NCBI RefSeq assembly: GCF_014066305.1
Contig: NW_023501050.1
Coordinates: forward strand, 620,001 to 684,000
DNA: 64,000 bases
Direction: 5' to 3'
From: Letharia columbiana
Lineage: Eukaryota; Ascomycota; Lecanoromycetes; Lecanorales; Parmeliaceae
This document shows positions 1-10,183 of the stretch, piece after piece; the stretch's first letter is position 1, and each line of letters begins with the position of its first letter. Both the position numbers and the translations under genes were made by a program. The notes under the pieces were generated by a model that was not told the DNA's origin, did no database searches, and saw nothing but the letters and a program-made list of their open reading frames with translations.

Positions 1-903
1 CCATCCTCTGGTTCGAGGATTTCGGAACTGCAAGCCATGTGTCATCGACCATATAGCGCTTCTGTCATGGAGGGTCGCTTGGCCTAGAACGTCCATATCA
101 CAGATCGATGAAGCCACAAAGGACCGTTCTTCGGTCGCTTTCTAGCTGCGATTAATCCGTGAGGCTTCAGACGATAATAAAGATGCAGCTCGAGCTGCGC
201 CCTTGTGACGAAAAGCATGGAAAGATGAAGGTCAGCCTGGTAAGGACGATGGGTGGAGCGCGAAACAAGGCTGAGTGATGATGCCTCCCGAATTCCCTCT
301 TTCTCGACATCAAATACCACTCTTTTGACCCGGAAGGAGTGTGAGCACCGCCTTCCGTGAAGAGAGCAGAAGGCTACAAAACGGGCGTCTGGCCTAATGC
401 TACCAAACACACCAGGCTTTGCTCGGCCGCGCGTCACCTTGTCAATCTTGGACAGACCAAGAAATGTCTATGCCCCACGCAATGGTCAAGGTCAGACAGA
501 CGGGGCATTGTGCCTTGCATTACATGCCGAGCTGAGAGCAACTGGAGAATCGAAAAGGCTGACAAATCGATCATCGCATGACTGGGTAAGAAGATTGCAC
601 AGCCTCATGTAGCTGCACACAGCCTTGCAGAAGCGAGACCGCAAGCTCTCTCTGCCCACCATCGTTGTCACTGCCTAAAATAGGACCACGATTACTGGCT
701 CTTGTTGGCCGTCGCATCTCATCCAGAATGGTAGGACCGGATTGAAATCGGACATCTGCTTGTGGCATCTCCGCACGGACGTATCTCTGGCATACATGAT
801 CATTATTTCGCTTTTTTTGACCGTTGACTTGCTGAATTCTTGGCAAGAAGACAAAGTTCTTGACTCTTCTTCACAATACCTGGATCTACGGTTTCTTACA
901 AAG
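1..903. other. Intergenic, no gene supported
   Basis: I see no domain, no convincing start and no splice pattern here. A 117-codon minus-strand frame (84-437) lacks similarity I recognise. An upstream in-frame extension of the next gene from 742 begins with TTG and is not needed. The left edge could hold the end of a gene outside the window. Confidence 0.4.
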
Positions 904-3021
904 ATGCCTGTAATGATAATGTACGCCTTTGTCTGGAGCATTTTCGTCGCTGGCCTAGCCACTGCAGGGCCTGGGTATTCGATACAATGCTGTAACATAG
1001 CGTTACAGACATTTGCTTATCTTAACAAGAGTATACCCCAGGACGACTACAAATGTGGTCAGGTCTACGAAGCCGCCCTTCCACCTGCTCCACCTCTTCT
1101 GGTTCCCACCTCGTGGTGTCGCCAGAAATGCTCTGGGTATGGATTATCGGCTCCTGGCGACACAAATGCTTGGGCGGCACCCCTGATTCAATACATTCTA
1201 CCAGCGGTCATTTTCAGTATGACCATCCCTCGAAGATTGGTGCTTGAACCGCCCAGATGGTTCTTCGACTTCAATGTCAACCACATGAGTGGCCTCGTCA
1301 AGGCTCTTTTCTCTTTGTGCGTTGCGGGTATAATCGTGACTCTCGACACCGCAGTCTGGGTTTTCATAATCATGGTAGCGCCGGCACCGTTCATCTTCAG
1401 TGGACTCGTGGAAATTGTGCTCGACTATAGGATTATACGGAATCTGAATAGTAGCAACACAAGTCAAGGCAAAGATCAGCCCGAGGGACTGGACAGGGCT
1501 CAAAGAGTTCAGCTTTTGACTGCCGTTCTGGCCGGGAACCTTGGGATAGACGGTGTCCCAGCTGATCCTCAAAAAGAATTAGGGACGGTCTTGGATATCT
1601 ATAAGCACCCCGAAGAAGTGGCATTGCGTTTGGGGGCAATGCTAGATTGCCAATATCCGTTTGGAGCCGCTGTAGGAGCTCCCATTCTGCTCTACATCGG
1701 GTCTTTTGTATATACGCTTGCCACGATCCGCAGTTCCAATGGAGACAGGGAAACATCAAGGGCACTGGCTTTCGGTATTTGGTGGATGAACATTGTGCAT
1801 GTCTCAGCCATCAGTGGATGCTTGTTGGCTAGCAACAATCCAAATACAGCAGGGGCGATCGTCAAGCGGAGACGAGAGAAAGTCGGACTACAGGAACGGC
1901 TAGATTACGCCAACCAGCGATCTGAGATGGAAGACAAGATCCAAGCTCGGTTAGAGGCATGGTCGCGGCTTCCGCTGAGCTATAAGGCTCGCTATGAGCC
2001 TGTCTGGATGTGGACGAGAGGCAAAAGCAAGGCTGGCTGGCTTCGACGAACTTCTGCCTGGAAAAAACCTTGGTTCCGCGAGCACGTCGAGATGACCGTC
2101 CCCGGCTGGATTTTCCTCGTTTGTGTAGCCTTTGGGCTTGTCTTATTCCCATGTGCACTCGCCTTTTGGGTTGAGTATTCGACGCCAACGAAAGGCGTGG
2201 GCTGCCGGTCATTAACCATTTTGGGTACGTACACCTCTAAGAAGACCCTATCTTTTCTACATAACGTTCCGACTTGCGAGACATGTTGTGGGAATGGAAG
2301 TCTTTGCTTTATCCCCTGAGGCTGTCTCACCATCTGGAATTCGCCACAAAAAATCAATGCTAACTCTGAAACAACCCCAAAGTCTACGCCTCCACTCAAT
2401 TGACTTTCACCGTCCTCTCAGCTTGGAGCCATTTCAAAGCGTCCCACAACCAGACTTACTGGGACAACCACCGTTGGCTTGGTCGCTTGAGGCGCAAATG
2501 GGTCGGCGTCTCTGTTATGGTCATCTTCCTCTTTCCCGCTTGGGTAGCCGCAGTGTTTACAACCTTTGCTGGAACCCTCATGCAAGTTACAGGCATCTAC
2601 CAAAACTGCCTGTGCGCTTCGAGTGGATACTGGTCTTGGGGTCCTACCTCCACCGTTCAACTCGCAGCGGACACCGAAGCCGATAGACATGCTAGTCTGC
2701 ATTGGCAAAAAGCTGGCTACACAGCTCTCATTTTCTTGGCTGTTGTGACGTATTTAGCATGGTGGTGCCAATGCTATCTGCGCCAGAAGTTCATCGAGCG
2801 GGTGAAGCACCTCATCCCTGAGAATCCTACTGGACATGACATTCATACCAAAGCACAAGTCGATCTGGGAAGGCAGCGAATTGCGGAGACTATCAAGAGC
2901 TCTGAGATCAGCACCCTCCACAATTTGAGTGGGGCCTCTGGTGAGTGCCCTTTTTCATGTTGGCCTAGCAACCGCGAATACTTACCGACATCCAGTTGAA
3001 AACAATTCATTGTATATGTAA
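904..3021 (+). CDS. Multi-pass integral membrane protein, unknown function
   Basis: I do not recognise the family. The ATG at 904 opens directly into a hydrophobic signal-anchor (MPVMIMYAFVWSIFVAG) and is preferred over upstream in-frame codons. About eight hydrophobic segments follow, some paired, with a cysteine-rich luminal-looking stretch after the first and a charged arginine-rich loop (SEMEDKIQARLEAW region) before the last three. Two introns are inferred: 2225-2382 (GTACGT donor, CTAAC branch, AAG acceptor) and 2941-2995 (GTGAGT donor). The three exons sum to 635 codons (634 aa), ending in a short exon at TAA 3019-3021. If the last intron is retained, the frame stops at 2999. The layout resembles fungal orphan membrane proteins that vary between species. 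No function is assigned. Confidence 0.7.
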
Positions 3022-3210
3022 AGTCGAAGATCATATTGCCTTTCATCTAATTTTTCTATGATTCAACGGGCTCCAACCTACGTATGGTACGTCAAGGAAA
3101 ATCCATTTAAACGTCGTTCGAAGAAACTCGCGCGACGCATTAACAGGTTTCATGCGTTCTCTCTGCTCTTCTGGCCTCGGACTTGACTGTCACAGGGGCG
3201 ACATAAAACA

Positions 3211-3376
3211 CACGGGAATCTTGATCTCAGTGTTTGCTAGCTGACACCGGGCTCTGCACGCCATTTTGATGACAGATTTCGCTTGCTCCAAGAGTTCTTC
3301 TACGGCAACCAGGAATCCTGATCTCAAGGTTTGCAGGCTTACACTGGTCCCTGCTCACCATTTAGACGTCATTTTT
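3211..3376. repeat. Degenerate direct repeat, two ~65-bp copies
   Basis: The stretch from 3211 (GGGAATCTTGATCTCA) is repeated with substitutions from 3311 (AGGAATCCTGATCTCA). The similarity continues through GTTTGC and CACCATTT-type words. The offset is about 100 bp. It lies in the non-coding gap 3022-3787 between the membrane-protein gene and the small secreted protein. Origin unknown; it could be an old local duplication. Confidence 0.5.
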
Positions 3377-3787
3377 GAACTCGTTGATCCGTGGTCTATG
3401 ATGATCGGAGACTAGTACTCCTAGAGCTTGGGATTGAGATCAAATCTTTGTACGCGAAGTCTCTCTTTCCGGCCGAAGCTACTACTCATTCTTGACAATT
3501 TGTACAGGCCTCCAACTTTATCTATGGCCCAAAAGATCTGTGCTGCGCTGCCAAAGTGCGCCAAGAATTTGGTCCGGACCCTGTTCTCCCCAGAAAGTCA
3601 ATACTTGCTCAATTTGAGACCGTTGGACCCAAAAGAAAGATTATCGAGAGGTGCGAAAATCTCTCACTGTCGGATCACATCATCGAAAGACACAATCCTC
3701 AACCTATCCTTCATCATCAATCGACAACTATCTCCTCGAACAGCCAGAAACCCAGACCAACTCCAAATTTAACCACCATTCTCCGTA

Positions 3788-4186
3788 ATGAAGATCTCCA
3801 CTACCATCCTCCTCACCACCACCTTTACATTCGCCGCCCCTCACCTTACTTCAAACCAGCACTTGGGACCCAACCCAGCAATCTGCTCGCCGATATTGAG
3901 ACTTCAGTTCTACATCAACGACCTGAACACCTACCCGACCCAAGGCGACATCTATATGGTGCAAGCGCAAGCGCTGACCGTAGACGATGAGTTGCAATGT
4001 CCCACGAAAAACGGGATATTGGATAGTGAAGAACCGGCTAGCGACACTTGCAAGAAAAATCAGGAGATCAAGGACGCAGTTGAAGAGCTAACGAATTCTT
4101 CTTCTGAAGACAAGCGTCTCCGGTTGAATGGGCTCAATGCTGCTTGTGTGGAGTTGTATGAGATGATTGGTTGTCCTACTAAGTAA
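3788..4186 (+). CDS. Small secreted cysteine-containing protein
   Basis: A single-exon frame of 132 aa starts with a typical signal peptide (MKISTTILLTTTFTFA, cleavage likely near AAPH). The mature part is about 115 aa with five cysteines and a lysine/glutamate-rich helical-looking centre, ending in GCPTK. There is no domain I recognise. Size, signal peptide and cysteine content are those of fungal small secreted proteins, including candidate effectors, but that role is inference only. It sits in a repeat- and decay-containing stretch next to the DnaJ-zinc-finger copies on the other strand. The odd number of cysteines means at least one is unpaired or the model is missing an exon. Confidence 0.6.
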   Translation: MKISTTILLTTTFTFAAPHLTSNQHLGPNPAICSPILRLQFYINDLNTYPTQGDIYMVQAQALTVDDELQCPTKNGILDSEEPASDTCKKNQEIKDAVEELTNSSSEDKRLRLNGLNAACVELYEMIGCPTK

Positions 4187-4189
4187 CTG

Positions 4190-4540
4190 GAAAGGCTGTT
4201 GGGAGGGTTACAGCCACTGAATGCATGCAAATGAGCCCCGTAAGACGATCTTCCTTGGCAACCCGGATACATCACCCACCTTGCAGGATCGACGCCCGAT
4301 TCACTGCAGTCTGAGCACGGAATTACGTCGCCGTTACCGTGCACCTCAATATCACCGTCGTTTGTTGCAAGTCTCCCTGTTATAGTCACCGCGTCGGCCA
4401 CTACAGATACTGCACGGAATTGGCATGACGCCGCTGTCATTGTAGTAATTACAATGAGCCATCTCTTGGTGTAGTCCGATGTATACTTAGCTGAATCAGC
4501 AATGTATAGAGACCCACTTGCTTTTATCAAAATCGTTTCG
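4190..4540 (-). pseudogene. Decayed DnaJ-type zinc-finger copy A
   Basis: Reading the minus strand in changing frames recovers pieces of CxxCxGxG modules: CSICSGRRG near 4391-4414, a broken CNK.DGD next, then CSDCSESG near 4295-4318 (a CxxCxGSG with Gly to Glu) and GCQGR after it. The pieces are in different frames, so the copy is frameshifted. Its upstream flank (about 4660-4760) resembles the flank of the intact copy at 5920-6020, so copy A occupies the same place relative to its promoter-like flank as the intact gene does. The call rests on motif spelling only; a small real protein in one of these frames cannot be excluded. Confidence 0.4.
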
Positions 4541-4659
4541 TTTGTTTAGATTTCTTTATCCGAAGGAGGAAAGTATCGTGAATTCATAAAAAGTGACCTC
4601 AAAAATTCTTCACTGATTCTTCTTAAAACGGAGAGCAGGAACTCAGGTCAAGACAGAGA

Positions 4660-4760
4660 AGAGAACTTTGTATTTAAATTCGGAAAATCTATGTTTGTCC
4701 ACACAAAGCAAGCCATTTCTCAAGCCATTCGTGTTTATCGTTGATGTGTTTGCTATTTTT
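4660..4760 (-). repeat. Duplicated upstream module (copy A side)
   Basis: This segment shares long imperfect matches with 5920-6020, including ATGTTTGT.CAC, AAAGCAAGCC, TTC.TGTTTATCGTTGA and flanking words. Both copies lie upstream, on the minus strand, of a DnaJ-zinc-finger copy. I read it as the duplicated 5' region of the family. Confidence 0.6.
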
Positions 4761-4899
4761 CGGTCAAAGATTTTCGCGCCTTCTTCCATCAGATCCAGAC
4801 CCCCTTTTGAGTGCCAATTGTACAGTCCCTGCGGTCCAGTCGAGTCATGTACAGTTCCGGCAAGCTACAATTATCCATCTTAGAATCGATCTTACTGAA

Positions 4900-5275
4900 A
4901 ACGTTATTTTCTTGCCAGGAACGAACTACAAATGCACAGTGAAGACACCCGCACTACCGCAGCCTTGACACTGAGTCACTGTGCCCCAGCTCGCTCGATC
5001 GCCATCCCCGCTACAGGAATCTCAAGTTGCCTGGGCATTTGCGCCCCCTTCCCATGATAGCCGTTGCAGTTACCAGTCTCTACGAAATGCCAGATTGTCA
5101 ACTCGTCACTCTCTACGCCGCGGTTAAGACGTGAGGAGGAAGAGGTTTCAGACTTGGATAAGATATTAAACACACGGCTAGGATTACGAAAGTCTGAAGG
5201 GCTACGTACAATGCAATGTGGTTGGCTCCGCAATTGTTCAGTTGAAGACGAGTTCAATTCACAACGGTTTTCCAC
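4900..5275 (-). pseudogene. Decayed DnaJ-type zinc-finger fragment B
   Basis: Two module remnants are visible: CNGYHGKG at about 5049-5068 (second cysteine replaced by Tyr) and, in a different frame, CSGDGD followed by TQCQGCGSAG at about 4947-4970, then VHL and a stop. Between them the frame changes and a TGA occurs in the frame of the second half. The fragment lies between the intact copy and the duplicated flank of copy A. It could instead be a lost 3' exon of the intact gene, but the frame break makes that less likely. Confidence 0.4.
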
Positions 5276-5457
5276 GCTTGAATTTAGATCGGCTGCTAAC
5301 GTACCAGTTCTACCCTCAAGTGGCGGTCAAGAAAGCAGTCTACCATTTCTCCCAAGCACAGACAACCGGCTAACGACATTGCTTCAGGTTGCGGACCGTC
5401 AGGCCTGTCATTGCTCTCCCGGCCAGGGTATCGGCGACAAAGAGGCCCTTTGTATCA

Positions 5458-5715
5458 CTACACCCTGCAGCGCTTGCACCACGCAGTTACTGTCCCTACT
5501 CCACGGCAGTGCCAACAGATCTGCCGCGTTGGAATTTTACCCGTTCCGTCACAGGCTTGGCACGTCAGACTGTTGTCGAACACCACGCGGCCACTCCCAC
5601 CACAGGGACTGCAATTGACGGGGGCGCCCTGGCTGCCGCCTGCGCCATCACAGGCACTGCACCGCTCCGTCACCCGGCCGCAGGAGTTGCAATGTTTACA
5701 AGGAGGCGAAGACAT
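5458..5715 (-). CDS. Stand-alone DnaJ-type (CxxCxGxG) zinc-finger protein
   Basis: This intact 85-aa frame from an ATG consists almost entirely of cysteine modules: CKHCNSCG (6-13), CSACDGAG (19-26), CSPCGGSG (35-42), CQACDGTG (52-59), CWHCRGVG (67-74) and a final CKRC (80-83). In DnaJ/Hsp40 type I proteins four CxxCxGxG modules bind two zinc ions and help hold unfolded clients. Here there is no J domain, no G/F linker and no C-terminal substrate domain, and no signal peptide. Six modules could bind three zinc ions. Stand-alone DnaJ-like zinc fingers exist elsewhere (for example plant BSD2-type), acting as chaperones or redox proteins; such a role here is inference. Extra exons upstream (towards 5950) are possible. 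Two decayed relatives lie downstream. Confidence 0.6.
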   Translation of the reverse strand: MSSPPCKHCNSCGRVTERCSACDGAGGSQGAPVNCSPCGGSGRVVFDNSLTCQACDGTGKIPTRQICWHCRGVGTVTAWCKRCRV

Positions 5716-5919
5716 TCTTCGGTTGTGGAGTCAGGTGGATGTGTAGAGGCCTGGATTCTTTTGTCAATTCCTTGTCGTTTGTTCAGGTTCTTCTTTTGGG
5801 AGGGAAATTCTGGTGTGTTTTCACGGAGGGTAACTCTTGGAGCCTTCCACCTATCCTTCTTGATATCTGGGAAGGAAATGATTTGAAGAGCAAGAATCTT
5901 GATTAATGAATGAGGGGGG

Positions 5920-6020
5920 TGTTTTATACTTGGTGTTGGAATCTCCATGTTTGTTCACGAAAAGCAAGCCTTTTCGGACCGTTCATGTTTATCGTTGAAG
6001 TATTCATTGGCTTCCGGTAC
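5920..6020 (-). repeat. Duplicated upstream module (intact copy side)
   Basis: Partner of the segment at 4660-4760; see the shared words there. It lies about 200 bp upstream of the ATG of the intact zinc-finger gene and probably holds its promoter. Confidence 0.55.
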
Positions 6021-7564
6021 ACACGTATGTACCCCCAAATGTAATTTCCTGAGATAATGGGAGATGTTTGTGTTTCGAGAAATTGTGAAGAACCTGGCGT
6101 TAAGGCAAGGTAGTGTTTCCGATGGAGTGAGTGGGTGAGTTTGCGGTGCGATGAAAGGGGTTCATATCTCTGAAGCGTCCACACAAACATTCAAGAGTGA
6201 GAGTTCTTTGAGCTATGATACCACTTTGCGTTAACCACGGCAAGTAAAGCCTTTAGTATCGAAACGGAGACTGAGATTGAAAATCAGGGGTCGAAGGATT
6301 GATATCAGTAAAGCTCTGGCCTCCGCATAGAATGTGTATGGTAAAAGTGCAAAAAGGCTTAGATGGAGGGATCTGGAAGGTTTATGGTCTCAACGTGGTC
6401 TCGCTTTAATCCATACCCGTTGCACACACACAGTGACTACCGCCACTTTGAATGGAACTCTATACTATCATTCTCACGAACAACACGACATCCACGGTGT
6501 CCTAAAACAAGACCACCCGTTCATCCAATCACCAACGGCTAAACCCAAATCCAGTTCCGGCCGGCTACTACGCAATGACCACCCCACCCACCACACGCAC
6601 TCCTTACTCCATTAACCGCACCAGGACAATCCAAGAAACCAGCCAAATCACATAAAACCCCTGCCCCTCATTGCTCCCACGATTGCAGGTTTAAATCCTC
6701 AGCTTCTCCTCAATCCCTGTTTGATCTTCTCTGGTTTTGGGTATTTTATTTGACATCGTTTCTATAACGTACTCCGCTGGCATGCTCAAGTGTGTCGACG
6801 TGAGTGATTGGTGATGCCGGCGTGGGGGATGAGGTTTCGCGACGCCGGCTTTCTTCGCGGGGCTGGAGGTTGTAGCGGGAGGGGTTGATGGATTCGCTTG
6901 GGTGGTTTGGTGGTTTTTGTGGTGGTGGAACGACGGCGCTGGTGGCAAGTACGTACAGGAATCTCAAGTGTGCAGATGGGATAAATAAACAGACCACTGA
7001 GATCTAGTTTCGATGTCTGCCCTACCTCTCAACGACCCGCAGCTACGAGACATGCCAATGGCTCGAAGGAGAAGATGGCCAGCCTGTGGGTTTGAGTTTG
7101 GTTATTACTCTATTCCGACCTCTTGCGATTTTTACGGCATAATGTGCTTTTTATCGTTATGCCTCCTTTATTTTTTACCATAGTAAACCTATTCCGAGAC
7201 AATGAACGCTCCAACTTCGCCACCCATCTAATAAACGCCTCACATTATAGGCCTGAACATTTTTTATCTTATGAAAATTGTTTATTTATCTCCTGGCTAT
7301 TTTAGTTGGACTCTGCTGATTACGGGCTCGACGAGTTGGAGGATACTGATGGGGTGGGTGTGCCTTTTCGCTTCTCGATCAGCCATTTTCTTAGGCCATG
7401 ACCTGGCCGGCTCTCGGATTGATGCTTGAATGTGTTGATAGCTTGAATGCCTTTCGACTTTGATTCCAATCATTGGGAAAGGTCTTGGCCGTTTGACGTT
7501 TGTGGATAAATATCCATAAGGTGTCTTCTTAAGACAAGCCAATTATGATTACCCCATCTTTATT
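6021..7564. other. Long non-coding stretch with an AT-rich pocket
   Basis: No frame here carries a recognisable domain, and minus-strand frames at 6690-7000 are proline/serine-rich and look spurious. About 7120-7310 is distinctly AT-rich with many TTT/ATT runs, which could be an old RIP-affected repeat. I saw no target-site duplications or terminal repeats. Confidence 0.4.
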
Positions 7565-10183
7565 ATGAAACTTGCCAACGTTTTTGTATTTGCGATAGAC
7601 CGTTTTTGGTTGCTCTTGCCGTTCTATCGGCGACCAACGGACATATAATGAATGACAAGATCCCAATCCGTCCGGAAGCGGGCTAGGTTTGGACCGAGTC
7701 AACATTGGCCACGGCGTGCCTCGTGACAACCACTTCTTTGAAGCGACTCCCAAAAACGTCAAGGCCTCCAATTTTATCGCGGCATACGCCGACTGGATCA
7801 AAGGCGTCGACAAGAACTCGACCGCTTGGGAAGAGCGGTTGTCAGAACTGGACTTCTTTGCAAAGAGTGTTCTCGAGTCGGCTGAAGACGTCAACTGTGG
7901 TGCTGCATATAACGGCTGTGATGGGAGACCCTTGCGTGACGATATCGGCGAGAGAATCGAGAACAGGACGAGAGCTCGGCAGATATGCTATGTCTTTAAT
8001 TCATTCCATCACGTGAGCTTGATCAGTGCCCAAGTACACGTAGGTGTCCACGTCCTCTTCGTTGTTTTGGTGAAGCTGACAGTTTCTGCAGGAACAAAGC
8101 AAAGCAGCCCAAGCCGACGGTGATGCCAAGTGTGGAGAGTTTGCCTCAACGTTCTTTTGGCAATTCGATCCGAGCCTTCAGAAGAAGTGCGACATCTTTA
8201 CTAAATTGGTGAAAGCTGGAATCACAGCAGTCATGCTCGGTGCCCTCGCCTCAGCGCCGCTGGCGGCGCCTGCAGTCCTTGGAGCCGTAGCGGCGGCGGA
8301 AGCGGAGGTTGCAGTTGCTTTGGAGGCCAGAATTAGGGAAGCTGCTTCAATTGTTGAGACTGAAGCTAGCGAGATCGGAGTAGAAGTTGGGGAAGAGGTT
8401 GGGGCAGCTGCTTCACTTGTTGGGACTGAAGCTGGTGAGGGTGGAAGTGTCCCAGGGACGGATGATACTGAAGCGGGTGAGGGCGGAAATGTCCCAGGGA
8501 TGGATGGTGGTGATAGCCCAGGGAGTGGAGATGAAGGCGGAGAAGGCACACCTGGGTCTCCAACCAACAGTGGCGATGGCGGGCCTGGGTCCACAGGAGA
8601 TAGCACAAATGAAGGCACTGGTCCCACAGCAACAGGCGGAAAGAACGTAGCTGGCGTCAAGACGCCGTGGGAATGGCAACGCTCTTACGACAAAAATGGC
8701 AATGTTAAAGAAAGGGGCTGGCATAGAGTAGAGGGGGGGGGGGGAAAACTGGAGTCGTGGCTAATATGCTGGTAGCATTGCCAGTTACGGTAAGCCAATA
8801 TCATGATAATCAGACTAAAACATTGCATTACTACCCTTTATAGATTGCTGGCCCGGCTATGCAGGACGGCCTCTGTTCAGGATTCCCAAATGCCAGTCCG
8901 AAGGATCTCGAGAAGTGGACGAACGTAATATCGGACCAAATCCTCTCTGCCGCAGAGGACTACCGGGCGACCATCGATAGTCACTTGAAGGAAGTAAAGA
9001 AAGGGGACGGATTCGGGGATGACGGTACGACGTGCAGGCGTGCAAAGCTCCTAGAGCTAAAGAGATGCTGATCATTTCCTCTAGGCACATTCGTCCAACC
9101 TTTCACCAGTATCATGGCGGAAACAATTTTCAGAGGAGATTACGTGCGATTGACGAAGTATGAGCGCGAGTTCCTTCGTAGAAGAAACATCGAAGCTTGA
9201 GATGTAAGCAGCTAATCCCACTGCTATTTTGTGTCAGGGCTGACTGCGAGTAACAATAGGGCCATGACAGCTCATTTCCTAAATGCGGCGATCTCAGTCT
9301 CACTGAAAAGCTCAACGTGCTACTTGCATTGTACGACCAACATCGATGGATCAGATAGGGATTCAGGAAAATTCACCATTGAACCCGAACCTGGCACCAT
9401 TTGCCAGGCTCAATGCTGGCAAAATTGGGACCAAACCAAGCAGCTGGAGATGTTCGGTTTAGACAAGCTGATGAAGAATGATAACCACTGGGGCACTAAT
9501 GCCAAAGAATTTCTCACCCATTCCTACAACCATTGGCAATGGTCTCGATTTGACCCAGATATCCTGTTCCCAACTATCGATCGACTTCGAGAAGGGACAT
9601 CCTCCATCTCTACTTCAGGTGCCGTGTGCCTGTTTGCTATTCTCCTCAGCCTATTCAAAGCTACAAGCAGACGCATGATCGAGACAAAGCACTTCCATGC
9701 ATCTGTGGCAATGAGATCGGCAACGAGACGGTGAGCTTTTTCCGTGAGGCCAATATCCAGTCCTGGATCACCGTGAACGAGGGAAAAGGGCTTGCCGAAG
9801 CACGCCAGACGAGCTTTCAGATCGACAAGACTTGGCCTGTCCAAGCGTATCTGGCCTGCTGTCACCTTGGCTGGCATTTCCCGGTTCACAGCGACAAATA
9901 CTCGGATAATAGTACTAACGGAGGGAAGTACCGCTTTGGCATGGGCGCGGACGTCATGTGCGAATAGGCGGAGAATGAAGCGCAAGAGGTGATCAAGAGA
10001 GGAGGTAGCATCACAGATGTCAACTGTAACCTGTGCTGGCTAAGCAAAACCGGAAAGACTATCAAGGAAAACCAGAGACATTATGTTCACCATGACACCA
10101 TGGACCATGGGAACAAGTATCACTTCAAAAAGGCATGTGAAGAGCAAATGGGGAACAAGGAGGTTTGTAAGGTAGAAAAGTGA
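7565..10183 (+). CDS. Secreted-type protein of unknown family, with frame lesions
   Basis: Coding sense is clear in segments that splice well: to 8012, 8092-8789, 8844-9024, 9085-9177, 9238-9541 and 9619-9967. A likely signal peptide begins at ATG 7565 (MKLANVFVFA); its junction to the next exon (open from 7656) is unresolved. The protein has Cys-rich N and C regions, an alanine-rich hydrophobic segment (from about 8209) and a Gly/Asp/Glu/Pro linker with two 39-bp repeat units near 8421-8500. Two lesions occur. A G12 run (8733-8744) puts the exon out of frame with its own continuation (VVANMLVALPVT, spliced at 8790-8843); one extra G would restore it. A TAG at 9965-9967 stops the frame, yet 72 more codons stay open to 10183. 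It may be a pseudogene, an assembly error or a real truncated form. Family not recognised. Confidence 0.5.
8733..8744 (+). repeat. G12 homopolymer at a frame switch
   Basis: Twelve consecutive G bases lie inside the large second exon of the secreted-type gene. Upstream the coding frame is one, downstream the frame that joins the next exon is another. Length change by +1 or -2 would fuse them. Either a sequencing/assembly miscount or a real slippage site. Confidence 0.7.

Noticed and set aside
742..903. N-terminal extension of the first membrane protein
   Set aside because: Starts at TTG; the ATG at 904 begins a clean signal-anchor.
8178..8660. 160-codon Pro/Ser-rich minus frame
   Set aside because: Antisense shadow of the Gly/Asp/Glu-rich exon of the secreted-type gene.
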